Assembly: GCF_003481985.1 (NCBI RefSeq)
Contig: NZ_QUMD01000038.1
Span: forward strand, 1 to 22,713
DNA from: Clostridium sp. OF09-36
Lineage (GTDB): Bacteria; Bacillota; Clostridia; Lachnospirales; Lachnospiraceae
Length of the DNA stretch: 22,713 bases
Direction: 5' to 3'
Shown here: positions 1-7,460 of the stretch, piece after piece
Numbering within the stretch: the stretch's first letter is position 1
Layout of the letters: every line of letters begins with the position of its first letter
Translations under genes and position numbers: made by a program
The notes under the pieces: generated by a model
Databases searched by the model: none
The model's input: the letters and a program-made list of their open reading frames with translations, nothing else
What the model was told of the DNA's origin: nothing

Positions 1-22
1 TCAGTGTTTCTGTGAGACCCGG

Positions 23-1779
23 ATTTCAATCCACGCTTCCGCGAAGGAAGCGACCAGAGCTTACTGCTACCGGGTCCTCATTTTCCTGCAGATTTCAATC
101 CACGCTTCCGCGAAGGAAGCGACTAGTGCAACGACTGATATTGCTGTTGGGATTATATTTCAATCCACGCTTCCGCGAAGGAAGCGACCGGGTCGAATTG
201 GCAGCCGCTCAGTTTAAGGCAGAATTTCAATCCACGCTTCCGCGAAGGAAGCGACGTTGAATCCGGTAAGCATACCGTTATTCATGGCATAATTTCAATC
301 CACGCTTCCGCGAAGGAAGCGACTATGATGGAGTTCGATTTATAAATCTTCCAAATATTTCAATCCACGCTTCCGCGAAGGAAGCGACCATAGATACGGA
401 AATATCTTCAAGATCCCGGAAATTTCAATCCACGCTTCCGCGAAGGAAGCGACTTTCGCTCCTGTGGAGTGATATTGATTTTCGAAATTTCAATCCACGC
501 TTCCGCGAAGGAAGCGACACCCCGGACCTGGTCGGATTCCCGGAGGTTTTAAAATTTCAATCCACGCTTCCGCGAAGGAAGCGACGGCAAGATCAGCGCC
601 GCACAGAAGGAGTGGGCGAACAGATTTCAATCCACGCTTCCGCGAAGGAAGCGACGGTGTTTATAAGCAAAATGGTGTCAGTCAATTATATTTCAATCCA
701 CGCTTCCGCGAAGGAAGCGACAGAGATTTTCTAAAATATTCCTCCGCTTCTTTCAATTTCAATCCACGCTTCCGCGAAGGAAGCGACGAAAATTAAGATT
801 AAGAGTCGGAGGACGAAGATATTTCAATCCACGCTTCCGCGAAGGAAGCGACAATGGTCCTCACAAGGTTATGACAACAATAGGACTCATTTCAATCCAC
901 GCTTCCGCGAAGGAAGCGACCGCAGCACGTTGTTGAGCGTGCGGTCTAACAGACGATTTCAATCCACGCTTCCGCGAAGGAAGCGACCGGGACGCCATCG
1001 GATCACCAGCATCGTCCAAGAATTTCAATCCACGCTTCCGCGAAGGAAGCGACAATATCGGTTTTGAGGGTACGCCCACTACTTGGGCATTTCAATCCAC
1101 GCTTCCGCGAAGGAAGCGACATTTAAGACCGGATATTTAACGATTGATGCAAAATTTCAATCCACGCTTCCGCGAAGGAAGCGACGGTGATCTTCTGTTT
1201 CTCGATCGTTACATAGCCATTTCAATCCACGCTTCCGCGAAGGAAGCGACGCGTTTAGGTGCGGCAACGACCTATACCCAGACATTTCAATCCACGCTTC
1301 CGCGAAGGAAGCGACAATTCATACCAGATACAAGGAGGAATACCACATATTTCAATCCACGCTTCCGCGAAGGAAGCGACACTGGCGCCAGTATGTTATA
1401 CTATAGACAGTTAAAATTTCAATCCACGCTTCCGCGAAGGAAGCGACAATATGTGCGCTGGAATCTGACTGCATAGACGGATTTCAATCCACGCTTCCGC
1501 GAAGGAAGCGACGATGACTGGCTGGGTGAGGAGTTCCTTAACGATGCAATTTCAATCCACGCTTCCGCGAAGGAAGCGACCGTATGCAATCGAATTTTCG
1601 ATGTTACCCCAAAGATTTCAATCCACGCTTCCGCGAAGGAAGCGACATAGTGCAACACAAAATGCAACACGATAAGCCAAATTTCAATCCACGCTTCCGC
1701 GAAGGAAGCGACTTCGGTTTTCATTGATCCTCCAACTATTGACCGTTATTTCAATCCACGCTTCCGCGAAGGAAGCGAC
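23..1779 (-). CRISPR. CRISPR array 1, type I-C-like, 27 repeats
   Basis: Twenty-seven identical 32-nt repeats occur, starting at 23, 92, 157, 224, 292, 357, 422, 487, 554, 624, 690, 756, 821, 889, 956, 1022, 1089, 1154, 1219, 1284, 1349, 1416, 1481, 1549, 1615, 1681 and 1748. They are separated by 26 unique spacers of 33-38 nt. On the plus strand the repeat begins ATTTCAATCCAC and ends GGAAGCGAC; the complement has the type I-C form GTCGC...GTGGATTGAAAT with a GCTTCC/GGAAGC stem. The array is therefore transcribed leftward on the minus strand, from the leader at 1780-1939. Bases 1-22 may be part of a further spacer, so the array probably continues beyond the window. No repeat is degenerate. 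The short ORFs lying across it are artefacts of the repeat. Confidence 0.98.
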
Positions 1780-1939
1780 AGCAGATATGTACAATTTTCT
1801 TGTGTATATCTGCAAAAATCATAGCACAACTTACAAATTAATAATAGTACTTCTTTTTCATACCGTCAAGCAAATAAAATATTCTTATTGGAAAAAGTGC
1901 GAATCCATATGCATTTTTATGTATACTTGCGACTCGCAC
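1780..1939 (-). promoter_or_regulatory. Leader and promoter of CRISPR array 1
   Basis: This AT-rich leader directly abuts the leader-proximal repeat. On the minus strand it has a near-consensus promoter: TTGACG (1864-1869), a 17-nt spacer and TATTAT (1841-1846). Next to the first repeat an inverted repeat GCAGATAT/ATATCTGC would fold in the pre-crRNA. At the far end, GTGCGAATC (1897-1905) and GACTCGCAC (1931-1939) form a 9-bp inverted repeat with one mismatch. All three elements recur at the same spacing in the leader of array 2. Confidence 0.85.
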
Positions 1940-2533
1940 CTCACACTTAGTGGCCTAATATGCATCCACCCTTTCCACCATTGGCTAAGGTTTGATGGTG
2001 AAAACTTAGTTTATTATGAAGCAATCATTAATCAATACTCTACTCCGAAATCATAGCGTTTTTAGGATCTGCTGTACAACTTCTGGCAGAATTAATGCTG
2101 TCACTTTCTGGTTTCCAAATTCCGATTTTCCGCATCTCTTGTGGCCTTTATAATCTGATAGGCAACAGTCCCTATGCCAACACTCTCCCATCAGAGTTCC
2201 TTTTATAGACCACTTTTCATTTTCAGTCAACTCACCTACCAACGATTTCATGACACGTTCTATGGAAAACATTTTTAATCTAGACAAGTATTGCAATGTT
2301 TTTCATCTCTGATTTTTGATAAATTAATCCTATGATTCTCCATGCTGAAAGAATCTCTTCCCACGCCACGCACTAATTTTATCTTTCCTGTACCTGTCCA
2401 TGAAATAATTTATCAAATGCCAAAATCATATATTCAAAACATATCATATCTAAAATCACGATATGACCGTCCGACTGATCAACAAATGCTTTTTAAATAC
2501 GATACTTATTCCTTTCCAAAACAAATAGGAATA
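1940..2533. other. AT-rich stretch without a confident gene
   Basis: No recognisable gene, RNA or mobile element is seen here. A minus-strand frame (2051-2296) encodes up to 81 residues with four cysteines. It opens with a TTG and neither that codon nor its internal ATGs have a convincing Shine-Dalgarno sequence, so it is not called. A plus-strand frame at 2342-2545 also lacks a ribosome site and resembles nothing I know. The stretch may be the decayed end of an insertion that separated the two copies of the CRISPR leader. Confidence 0.4.
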
Positions 2534-2562
2534 TTGACAAATTAAGAAAAATAGAATATGAT
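2534..2562 (+). promoter_or_regulatory. Promoter of putative antitoxin RNA
   Basis: The plus strand carries TTGACA (2534-2539), a spacer of exactly 17 nt and TATGAT (2557-2562), a near-perfect sigma-A promoter. It points toward the terminator at 2605-2638 and has no ORF of note behind it, as expected for a short regulatory RNA. The -10 context TATGATGTAGG recurs on the minus strand upstream of the toxin gene. Confidence 0.7.
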
Positions 2563-2568
2563 GTAGGT

Positions 2569-2640
2569 AGCTAAGGAATGTGATGAGTTCCATAAGGCAA
2601 AAACGAAAACCCCAGAGGTCGCACTCTCTGGGGTTTTCTT
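2569..2640 (+). ncRNA. Putative type I antitoxin RNA (par RNAII-like)
   Basis: A transcript of about 70 nt is predicted from the promoter at 2534-2562 to the terminator at 2605-2638. It contains GTGATGAG-TT-CCATAAGGCA (2580-2599). Both blocks recur in the same orientation at 2750-2757 and 2766-2775, where they cover the toxin start codon. Because the toxin is transcribed in the opposite direction, this RNA could pair with the toxin translation start and also at the shared terminator. That is the arrangement described for the par (Fst) locus of plasmid pAD1. The exact 5' and 3' ends are estimates. Confidence 0.6.
2605..2638. terminator. Bidirectional rho-independent terminator
   Basis: A 13-bp stem, GAAAACCCCAGAG paired with CTCTGGGGTTTTC, has an 8-nt loop and T-rich tails on both strands. 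It can end both the leftward toxin mRNA and the rightward antitoxin RNA, which would therefore overlap here. Confidence 0.85.
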
Positions 2641-2679
2641 GTTCGTTGCGGTGAACCACTCCGTTTAGGCTGTCGCTAC

Positions 2680-2769
2680 CTATTTATCCTTGTCCAGCCA
2701 TTTGCATATGTAGTAGCTAACTACACCTGCTGCGACAGAGACAAGAAACGTGATGAGTATTTCTGCCAT
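2680..2769 (-). CDS. Small hydrophobic peptide, putative type I toxin (Fst/TxpA-like)
   Basis: This 29-residue ORF encodes one membrane-spanning helix (about residues 4-22, rich in Ile, Leu, Val and Ala) followed by the charged tail CKWLDKDK. Such single-span peptides with a positively charged cytoplasmic end are typical of Firmicutes type I toxins, which insert into the membrane. The chosen ATG (2767-2769) lies about 10 nt after AGGAGG; an out-of-frame ATG only 3 nt after that site would give a different 19-residue peptide. It lies opposite a predicted antisense RNA and shares its terminator. Assignment as a toxin rests on peptide type and locus architecture; no activity is shown by sequence alone. 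Confidence 0.65.
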   Translation of the reverse strand: MAEILITFLVSVAAGVVSYYICKWLDKDK

Positions 2770-2825
2770 AAGGCATTCACCTCCTTTCTGCTGGAGGTTT
2801 GGCAGCTCCTACATCATATCATATT

Positions 2826-2972
2826 TTATGCCAGTATTCTACATAATTTCTGTTGCGACATCGCAATGCATAACAGATTCATTGGCATACGATATAAATC
2901 ACGTAAGCCACTATCCGTAACAAACCAGATAACAAAGCAGATTACTTTGATTGCTAAAACCACTTTTAACAT
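2826..2972 (-). CDS. Hypothetical small membrane protein
   Basis: This 48-residue ORF begins at an ATG preceded by GTGGAG about 7 nt upstream and has one hydrophobic stretch (residues 4-18). It starts 26 nt after the stop of the 55-residue Cys-rich ORF and reads in the same direction, so the two may be co-transcribed. I recognise no family. The longer version of the frame, beginning at 3047, would overlap the Cys-rich ORF and is less likely. Reality as a gene is only moderately supported. Confidence 0.35.
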   Translation of the reverse strand: MLKVVLAIKVICFVIWFVTDSGLRDLYRMPMNLLCIAMSQQKLCRILA

Positions 2973-2998
2973 AATTTTCTCCACAAAATGCCACCGGC

Positions 2999-3166
2999 CT
3001 ACTGACTGGTGGTTGTCTTTCGTTCCTTCATGCAAAAATCTTTGCACACTGTTTTGGGCTCTTTATTTTCCAACGTTATTTCTACTGGAATCCAGCTCGA
3101 ATAAAATTTACACTTCATCCCTTTTTCCAAGTATTTACATTTGAAACACACGGGTATTGCAATCAT
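2999..3166 (-). CDS. Small Cys-rich protein, possible metal-binding knuckle
   Basis: This 55-residue ORF has five cysteines arranged as CFKCKY (7 and 10), C19, C41 and C45, which suggests a zinc-binding fold. Its ATG overlaps the TGA of the preceding 25-codon ORF (ATGA overlap) and has the purine-rich site GGTGGAGA just upstream. Similar short Cys-rich ORFs occur in mobile elements of Clostridia, but I cannot name a family. The orphan CRISPR leader promoter upstream points into it and could drive it. Confidence 0.55.
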   Translation of the reverse strand: MIAIPVCFKCKYLEKGMKCKFYSSWIPVEITLENKEPKTVCKDFCMKERKTTTSQ

Positions 3167-3240
3167 TGCTTTCTCCACCTTTCGATGTGTTTTCTGACAA
3201 GAGCCTCTGCTTCCGGCGGTACGGGTTCATTATTTCTCAT
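3163..3240 (-). pseudogene. 25-codon ORF, likely 3' remnant of a longer gene
   Basis: The frame ends with a plausible amphipathic, charged C-terminus (PEAEALVRKHIERWRKQ) and its TGA overlaps the start of the next ORF. That coupling is typical of real gene pairs. Its only ATG lies 3 nt after the orphan CRISPR repeat and has no Shine-Dalgarno site. The simplest reading is that the 5' part of a gene was replaced when the repeat-leader segment joined here. It could also be a genuine leader-driven micro-ORF. Confidence 0.4.
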
Positions 3241-3242
3241 TC

Positions 3243-3274
3243 ATTTCAATCCACGCTTCCGTGAAGGAAGCGAC
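3243..3274 (-). repeat. Solitary CRISPR repeat beside an orphan leader
   Basis: This is a single 32-nt copy of the array 1 repeat with one change (C to T in the loop, CCGTGAAGG instead of CCGCGAAGG). It is joined on its right to a leader copy exactly as in array 1, but no second repeat follows on its left. It is therefore a repeat-leader unit with no spacers. Confidence 0.9.
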
Positions 3275-3400
3275 GCAAATATGTATAATTTTCTTGTGTA
3301 TATCTGCAAAAATCATAGCACAACTTACAAATTAATAATAATATTTCTTTTTCATAGCGTCAAGCAAATAAACTATTCTTATTGGAAGACGTGCGAATCC
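3275..3400 (-). promoter_or_regulatory. Orphan CRISPR leader, second copy of leader 1
   Basis: About 120 nt align with leader 1 with roughly ten substitutions, and the homology stops right after GTGCGAATCC (3391-3400). The promoter is preserved: TTGACG (3358-3363), 17 nt, TATTAT (3335-3340), on the minus strand. The right half of the distal inverted repeat (GACTCGCAC) is missing. The promoter would transcribe the solitary repeat and then the small ORFs at 2826-3240. Confidence 0.8.
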
Positions 3401-3453
3401 TCTCGTTTGGTAAAATACACGTATAATATAGATCAGATATCCTCTACGACCGA

Positions 3454-3819
3454 ATTTCAATCCACAGCTTCCTCGCAGAAAGCGACCTGGGGATATTTTT
3501 GCGTATCCTGGCATGGATTGATTTCAATCCACAGCTTCCTCGCAGAAAGCGACGGTAAGAAAAAATATCTGTGGAGGATTGGACAGATTTCAATCCACAG
3601 CTTCCTCGCAGAAAGCGACAGGTGATGGCGCATGAGTGAACCGGTAACGATTGATTTCAATCCACAGCTTCCTCGCAGAAAGCGACACGGCAAGCGCCGT
3701 ATCATTGCGGGGCACAGAAATTTCAATCCACAGCTTCCTCGCAGAAAGCGACGTTCATATTTTCCGCAGCCGTCCAGTTCATACAAATTTCAATCCACAG
3801 CTTCCTCGCAGAAAGCGAC
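3454..3819 (-). CRISPR. CRISPR array 2, variant type I-C-like repeat, 6 repeats
   Basis: Six identical 33-nt repeats start at 3454, 3521, 3587, 3654, 3720 and 3787, with five spacers of 33-34 nt. The first 12 nt (ATTTCAATCCAC) and the last 5 (GCGAC) match array 1. The stem region differs: AGCTTCCTCGCAGAAAGC, giving a stem with a G-T wobble and one extra base. Orientation follows array 1: transcription is leftward from the leader at 3820-3977. The distal repeat at 3454 abuts the truncated orphan leader, so read-through would enter it. Short length with perfect repeats suggests a young or shrunken array. Confidence 0.97.
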
Positions 3820-3977
3820 AGCAAACATGCACAATCATTCCTTGCACACCTGCATAAATCACAGCAATACTCACAAAATAATAATATTATCCGCTTCCAT
3901 TGCTGTCAACCCTATAAAAATATCCAATTTTACTAGTGCGAATCTGCCAACATTTTATGTACACTTCTGACTCGCAC
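3820..3977 (-). promoter_or_regulatory. Leader and promoter of CRISPR array 2
   Basis: On the minus strand TTGACA (3904-3909), a 17-nt spacer and TATTAT (3881-3886) form a close-to-consensus promoter facing the array. The leader is clearly homologous to leader 1 but diverged, and it keeps the distal inverted repeat GTGCGAATC (3936-3944)/GACTCGCAC (3969-3977) at the same distance from the first repeat. The cas3 remnant ends 36 nt further right, so the array directly follows the cas operon. Confidence 0.85.
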
Positions 3978-4012
3978 CAAATACCTATTCGTGTCAAATA
4001 TTTCAGAAACTT

Positions 4013-6176
4013 CTACTTGTACTGTTCCAAAACACCACGCATATATCCCAGGAATTCATCATACGCCAAAGTCCATTGAAAAATATCTTCTACAATTTCT
4101 TTTACATTCCATTGCTTAATTTTATTCCGGGGAATTGAAATGGACTTTTTCTGCAATACCTTCCAATCGCCTTTGCCGTGTGCAATTTCTTTTGCAAAGG
4201 ATTCATCAACAACTGCTGTAACCGTATCAGAATCAATCACTTTAAACTCCTTTGCGACATTTTGAAACTGCATGGCTGCTTCCTGCGTCATGAGCGATTG
4301 TATCGTTCGCAGGCAACTATCATCGCGGACAATTTCCTCATCCATGGCGTAGGTGCTGAGTTCTGGCACAATTTCTTTATTTTGTAAAAAGAAATCACGC
4401 AAAACGTCTCTAGAAGTATTCAGCTGCGTATTCTCTTTTAACATGGAATCTTCTTGTAACGTAAAACTCCACATTTCTGCCCCAGGCAATCTCCATGCCG
4501 ATTAACTCTCCCAGCGGCCTGTAAAAGCGAAAGCAATGATGATAACTCTCGAAATCCAGTTCGGAAAGAAAAATTAACTCCTGCTTCCACACAAGAAGTT
4601 GCTACCAACACCCAGTCCGTATCGTCACGATTCTCTAATCGTCTTTTGATTTTCTCAATTTCACGTTCCCGGTCTTCTGCCTTCAATGCAGTTGATAGGT
4701 GTTCCACATGAGATCGGCCAAATCTTTTAAAAAGTCATCTGCCAGTACTGCCGCACTTTGAACTGTATTTACAATCAGCAGTCTCGGACCCGGAGCGCTG
4801 TGAATCCATTCTATCAGTTTCTTTCTTGTAACTGGTTTTTCCTGAAAGCAAAAACGAATCCTGCCTTTTTCATACATCATTAAGCGCTTTTGCAGATCCG
4901 CATAAACCAATTCCTCAACGCAGGGATGCTTCATACCAACTTGCGATAAAGGTTTCAATTCCCAGTAACGTACCAGAGATCCCGAGGCAAGCGTCCAATA
5001 ACAGTTCCACTCTTCTGCCAATACATTCATCCAGTTCCAGGCAATTGGCAATAATTTTAAAAGCAATGCGTTATGTGCTTTGTCAATGAAAATAACACTC
5101 CCCGGCAGTTCATGGAACCATCGCAGCGCTGATGGACGATTGGAAGCAAGTGTTTCGAAAAATGCGACTGCAGTTGTAACTACAATCGGTGCCCGCCATA
5201 ATGAAGTCAGATAACGGGTATTGTAATTTTGAAAATCAACCCGTGAATGTAATTCTGCAACCACTGCTTCTGGATCTTCACCAGGCAGCAACAAGGCTTT
5301 CCGGTAAATATCCACTGATTGTTGGATGATACTTGTATACGGAAGAATCACAAAAATATGTCTGGCATTGCGTTTAATGGCCTGCTGCAATAAATGTGCC
5401 ATAACTGCTGTTGTTTTTCCCGATCCCACCGGACTATCGCAAGATGAAAAATCACTGTTAATCCGGGCATTACGGCAGACTAAATACATTTCCCGCCGAA
5501 GACGATTACGCTCATCATCACCTTCTAGCTTTGACACGTACTGATCCAATGCAGCAAGTCGTTCTTCTGCACGCAATGCCGGTAATTCCGACTCAACTGC
5601 CTTTCCATATGTAACCGCCGTATCTGTGTGATCTGCATCCGCAAGACACGATAAAACCATGCGAATAAACACACTGATTTCTCCAGGATAGGGCTGTTCC
5701 TCTTTACAAGTTTCGGTGAGAAACACAGATTGGTGACATTGCAGTAAATCTGACAGCACAGAATCTGTGTGTTGCCGTACTTTTATATGCTCATCACGAA
5801 AAATGGCTGTTTCTCTCATACTCTCAGCCTGCATATTCGGAAGACCTTTATGATGAGAATAGACTGCAAGCGCTGCATAGCCATAACCATTCTTTACCAA
5901 TACAGCGCTTCCAGCATCCACATGATTGATCGGCAAATGTCTCTGGTCATGTCCATGACCTCGTAATACCATCTGATTCTCTGTTTCTAATTTTCCGAGG
6001 TCATGCAGACAGGCCGCATCATGAACAATATCATGAAGTTCATTTTTCAAATATTTTGCGTGCTGTTCAACGTCCTTTGCGTACTGCACAGCTCTCATAT
6101 CTACGCCTTGAATATGTGCAAGATATGTTTGTGCCGGATACTCCATTTTAGCACTGTGCGCAAGATAATCTTCCAT
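4013..6176 (-). pseudogene. cas3: cas3 helicase-nuclease, type I-C, disrupted
   Basis: Cas3 normally unwinds and shreds DNA recruited by Cascade. The N-terminal HD nuclease part is complete (H21, H58-D59 in HDLGK, H85, H108-H109), followed by the helicase Walker A GSGKT (K254). Motif II reads D365-K366-A367-H368 instead of DEAH; a single C-to-T change at 5081 explains the Glu-to-Lys substitution. The first frame stops at 4683. The match resumes in a second frame from about 4707 with motif V (ATSCVEAGVNF) and motif VI (QAAGRVNRHG). It moves to a third frame near 4478-4500 and runs to 4013. Both shifts fit 1-nt deletions. The ATG overlaps the cas7c stop by one base (TAATG). Canonical I-C operons have cas3 first; here it is last. 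Sequencing error could explain the shifts but not easily all three defects. Confidence 0.9.
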
Positions 6177-7045
6177 TATAAATTCACCAGATCGATACAG
6201 CTATCTACTTTCGCCAACAACTCTTCCTGAAGAGAAAGCTTGTCCTGATAATCGTTCCACGATAAAGAGGGTTCCATTTTGTCTCCGATTTTTTCAGGTG
6301 TCAACGCTTCGATCAGCTTATATTCTGGACAACTGCCCAGTATATTTTTGTGTTCTATATACCACGCATGACGGATGCGAACATCCGGGCGAATTGCTGA
6401 GCGATTCTGCTCATACGCATGTGGAATCAGCAGTTTTAAGAGTTCGATATCCTCTGCAGTACATCCGCTCTTATCCGCATAATTTGGGTTAACAAAGAAC
6501 GGCATGCAATAAACACCATGATCTACGACGCGATAGCCCAGTGGTGCCATTCCGGCATTTTTCCCCTCCTGAACACCTGCTTTATTGGTATTTGTCTGAC
6601 GCAAAATATCGACAGGTGCAATCGAAATTCCCATTCCAAACTGCACAACTCCCGTTTTAATAAAACCTTTATCGCCGCCATCTTCAAGAAACGTATTACC
6701 AAATACACGCGCGTCCCAATACTTCTTTACAAATTCACTATTTCTAAAATCAGCCGGTGATTTTCCCAGTTCTTTTGTGATCTGCTTTCTGTCACGTCCA
6801 CGATGCTCTAAAATAAAATATCGGTCCGCATGATTGCTAAACATTTCCGGAAGTGCCTGAAAAAACGGAGTATCATGATCATCCAGCAAATCACGCAATT
6901 TTCTCTTGAAAGAAACCGAAGAAATTTCTCCGCATCCGTTCGGCCGCTGACGTGGATCGCCTTCTCGGTCCGGATCACCATTCGGATTTGAATTCACTGC
7001 TTCAATTACCAGTAATCCTGTTGCACGCTTAATTTCATTACTCAT
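6176..7045 (-). CDS. cas7c: Cas7c (Csd2), Cascade backbone subunit
   Basis: This 289-residue protein carries the family signature near its N-terminus: SNPNGDPDREGDPRQRP (about 19-35), then GEISSVSFKRKLRDLL (39-54). Cas7c subunits polymerise along the crRNA spacer and form the backbone of the type I-C Cascade complex in the cytoplasm. Length is normal for the family and the frame is intact. The ATG is preceded by AGGAGG at 9 nt, it overlaps the end of cas8c by 8 nt, and its stop overlaps the cas3 start. Translation of the effector genes is thus tightly coupled. Confidence 0.97.
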   Translation of the reverse strand: MSNEIKRATGLLVIEAVNSNPNGDPDREGDPRQRPNGCGEISSVSFKRKLRDLLDDHDTPFFQALPEMFSNHADRYFILEHRGRDRKQITKELGKSPADFRNSEFVKKYWDARVFGNTFLEDGGDKGFIKTGVVQFGMGISIAPVDILRQTNTNKAGVQEGKNAGMAPLGYRVVDHGVYCMPFFVNPNYADKSGCTAEDIELLKLLIPHAYEQNRSAIRPDVRIRHAWYIEHKNILGSCPEYKLIEALTPEKIGDKMEPSLSWNDYQDKLSLQEELLAKVDSCIDLVNL

Positions 7046-7460
7046 CGATTCCTACCTCCTCGTTTATCGTACTTTCTTCTTTTTTAGGAAATGCCGCAAG
7101 ATACCCTATAAATAACTGTGCTTTTTCCTCCTCATCAAACCGGGACGGGACTGTCCATTTTTCACGCAGCTGATTCATAATTCTTTCAAACTGATGATAC
7201 AGCCACGCTGCCCGCCAGCTTTCCTTCCCCGGTTCCGTTCTTTCTTTGTATCGATAACTTTTCGCCCAGGCATAGTACGGCATGATACGCTGACTTAAAA
7301 TATTCAACGTGCGGGCTGGCGTCTCACTGGCGTTTCGATATAAGCCACTTCCCAAAAACTGCGGCGGGAAATCACCTTTTCTCACCACATTGCAATAAAG
7401 CGCATGAAGTTCATCTGCCGTTTTTAATAATTGACCATAGAGATATGGCACATTCTCCAT
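7038..7460 (-). CDS. cas11c: Cas11c, internal product of cas8c
   Basis: An in-frame ATG inside cas8c (codon at 7458-7460) is preceded by AAAGGAGG ending 5 nt before it, as strong a ribosome site as that of cas7c. Translation from here gives the last 140 residues of Cas8c. In type I-C systems the small subunit Cas11c is known to be made by internal initiation within cas8c, and it lines the Cascade inner surface with two or so copies. Position and size fit that precedent. The call is an inference from site quality plus family knowledge. Confidence 0.7.
   Translation of the reverse strand: MENVPYLYGQLLKTADELHALYCNVVRKGDFPPQFLGSGLYRNASETPARTLNILSQRIMPYYAWAKSYRYKERTEPGKESWRAAWLYHQFERIMNQLREKWTVPSRFDEEEKAQLFIGYLAAFPKKEESTINEEVGIDE

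Noticed and set aside
12..1724. Several open frames across array 1 on both strands
   Set aside because: They encode repeated translations of the CRISPR repeat (for example FQSTLPRRKR) and have no ribosome sites.
2051..2296. Possible 81-residue Cys-containing protein
   Set aside because: No start codon with a Shine-Dalgarno site and no recognisable family; kept only as a remark.
2342..2545. 67-residue plus-strand frame
   Set aside because: No ribosome site, and it ends inside the antitoxin promoter region; composition resembles random AT-rich sequence.
3185..3970. Open frames across array 2 and the orphan leader
   Set aside because: They are translations of repeats and leader sequence, not genes.
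4178..6230. Plus-strand frames opposite cas3
   Set aside because: They are antisense shadows of the clear Cas3 coding sequence.
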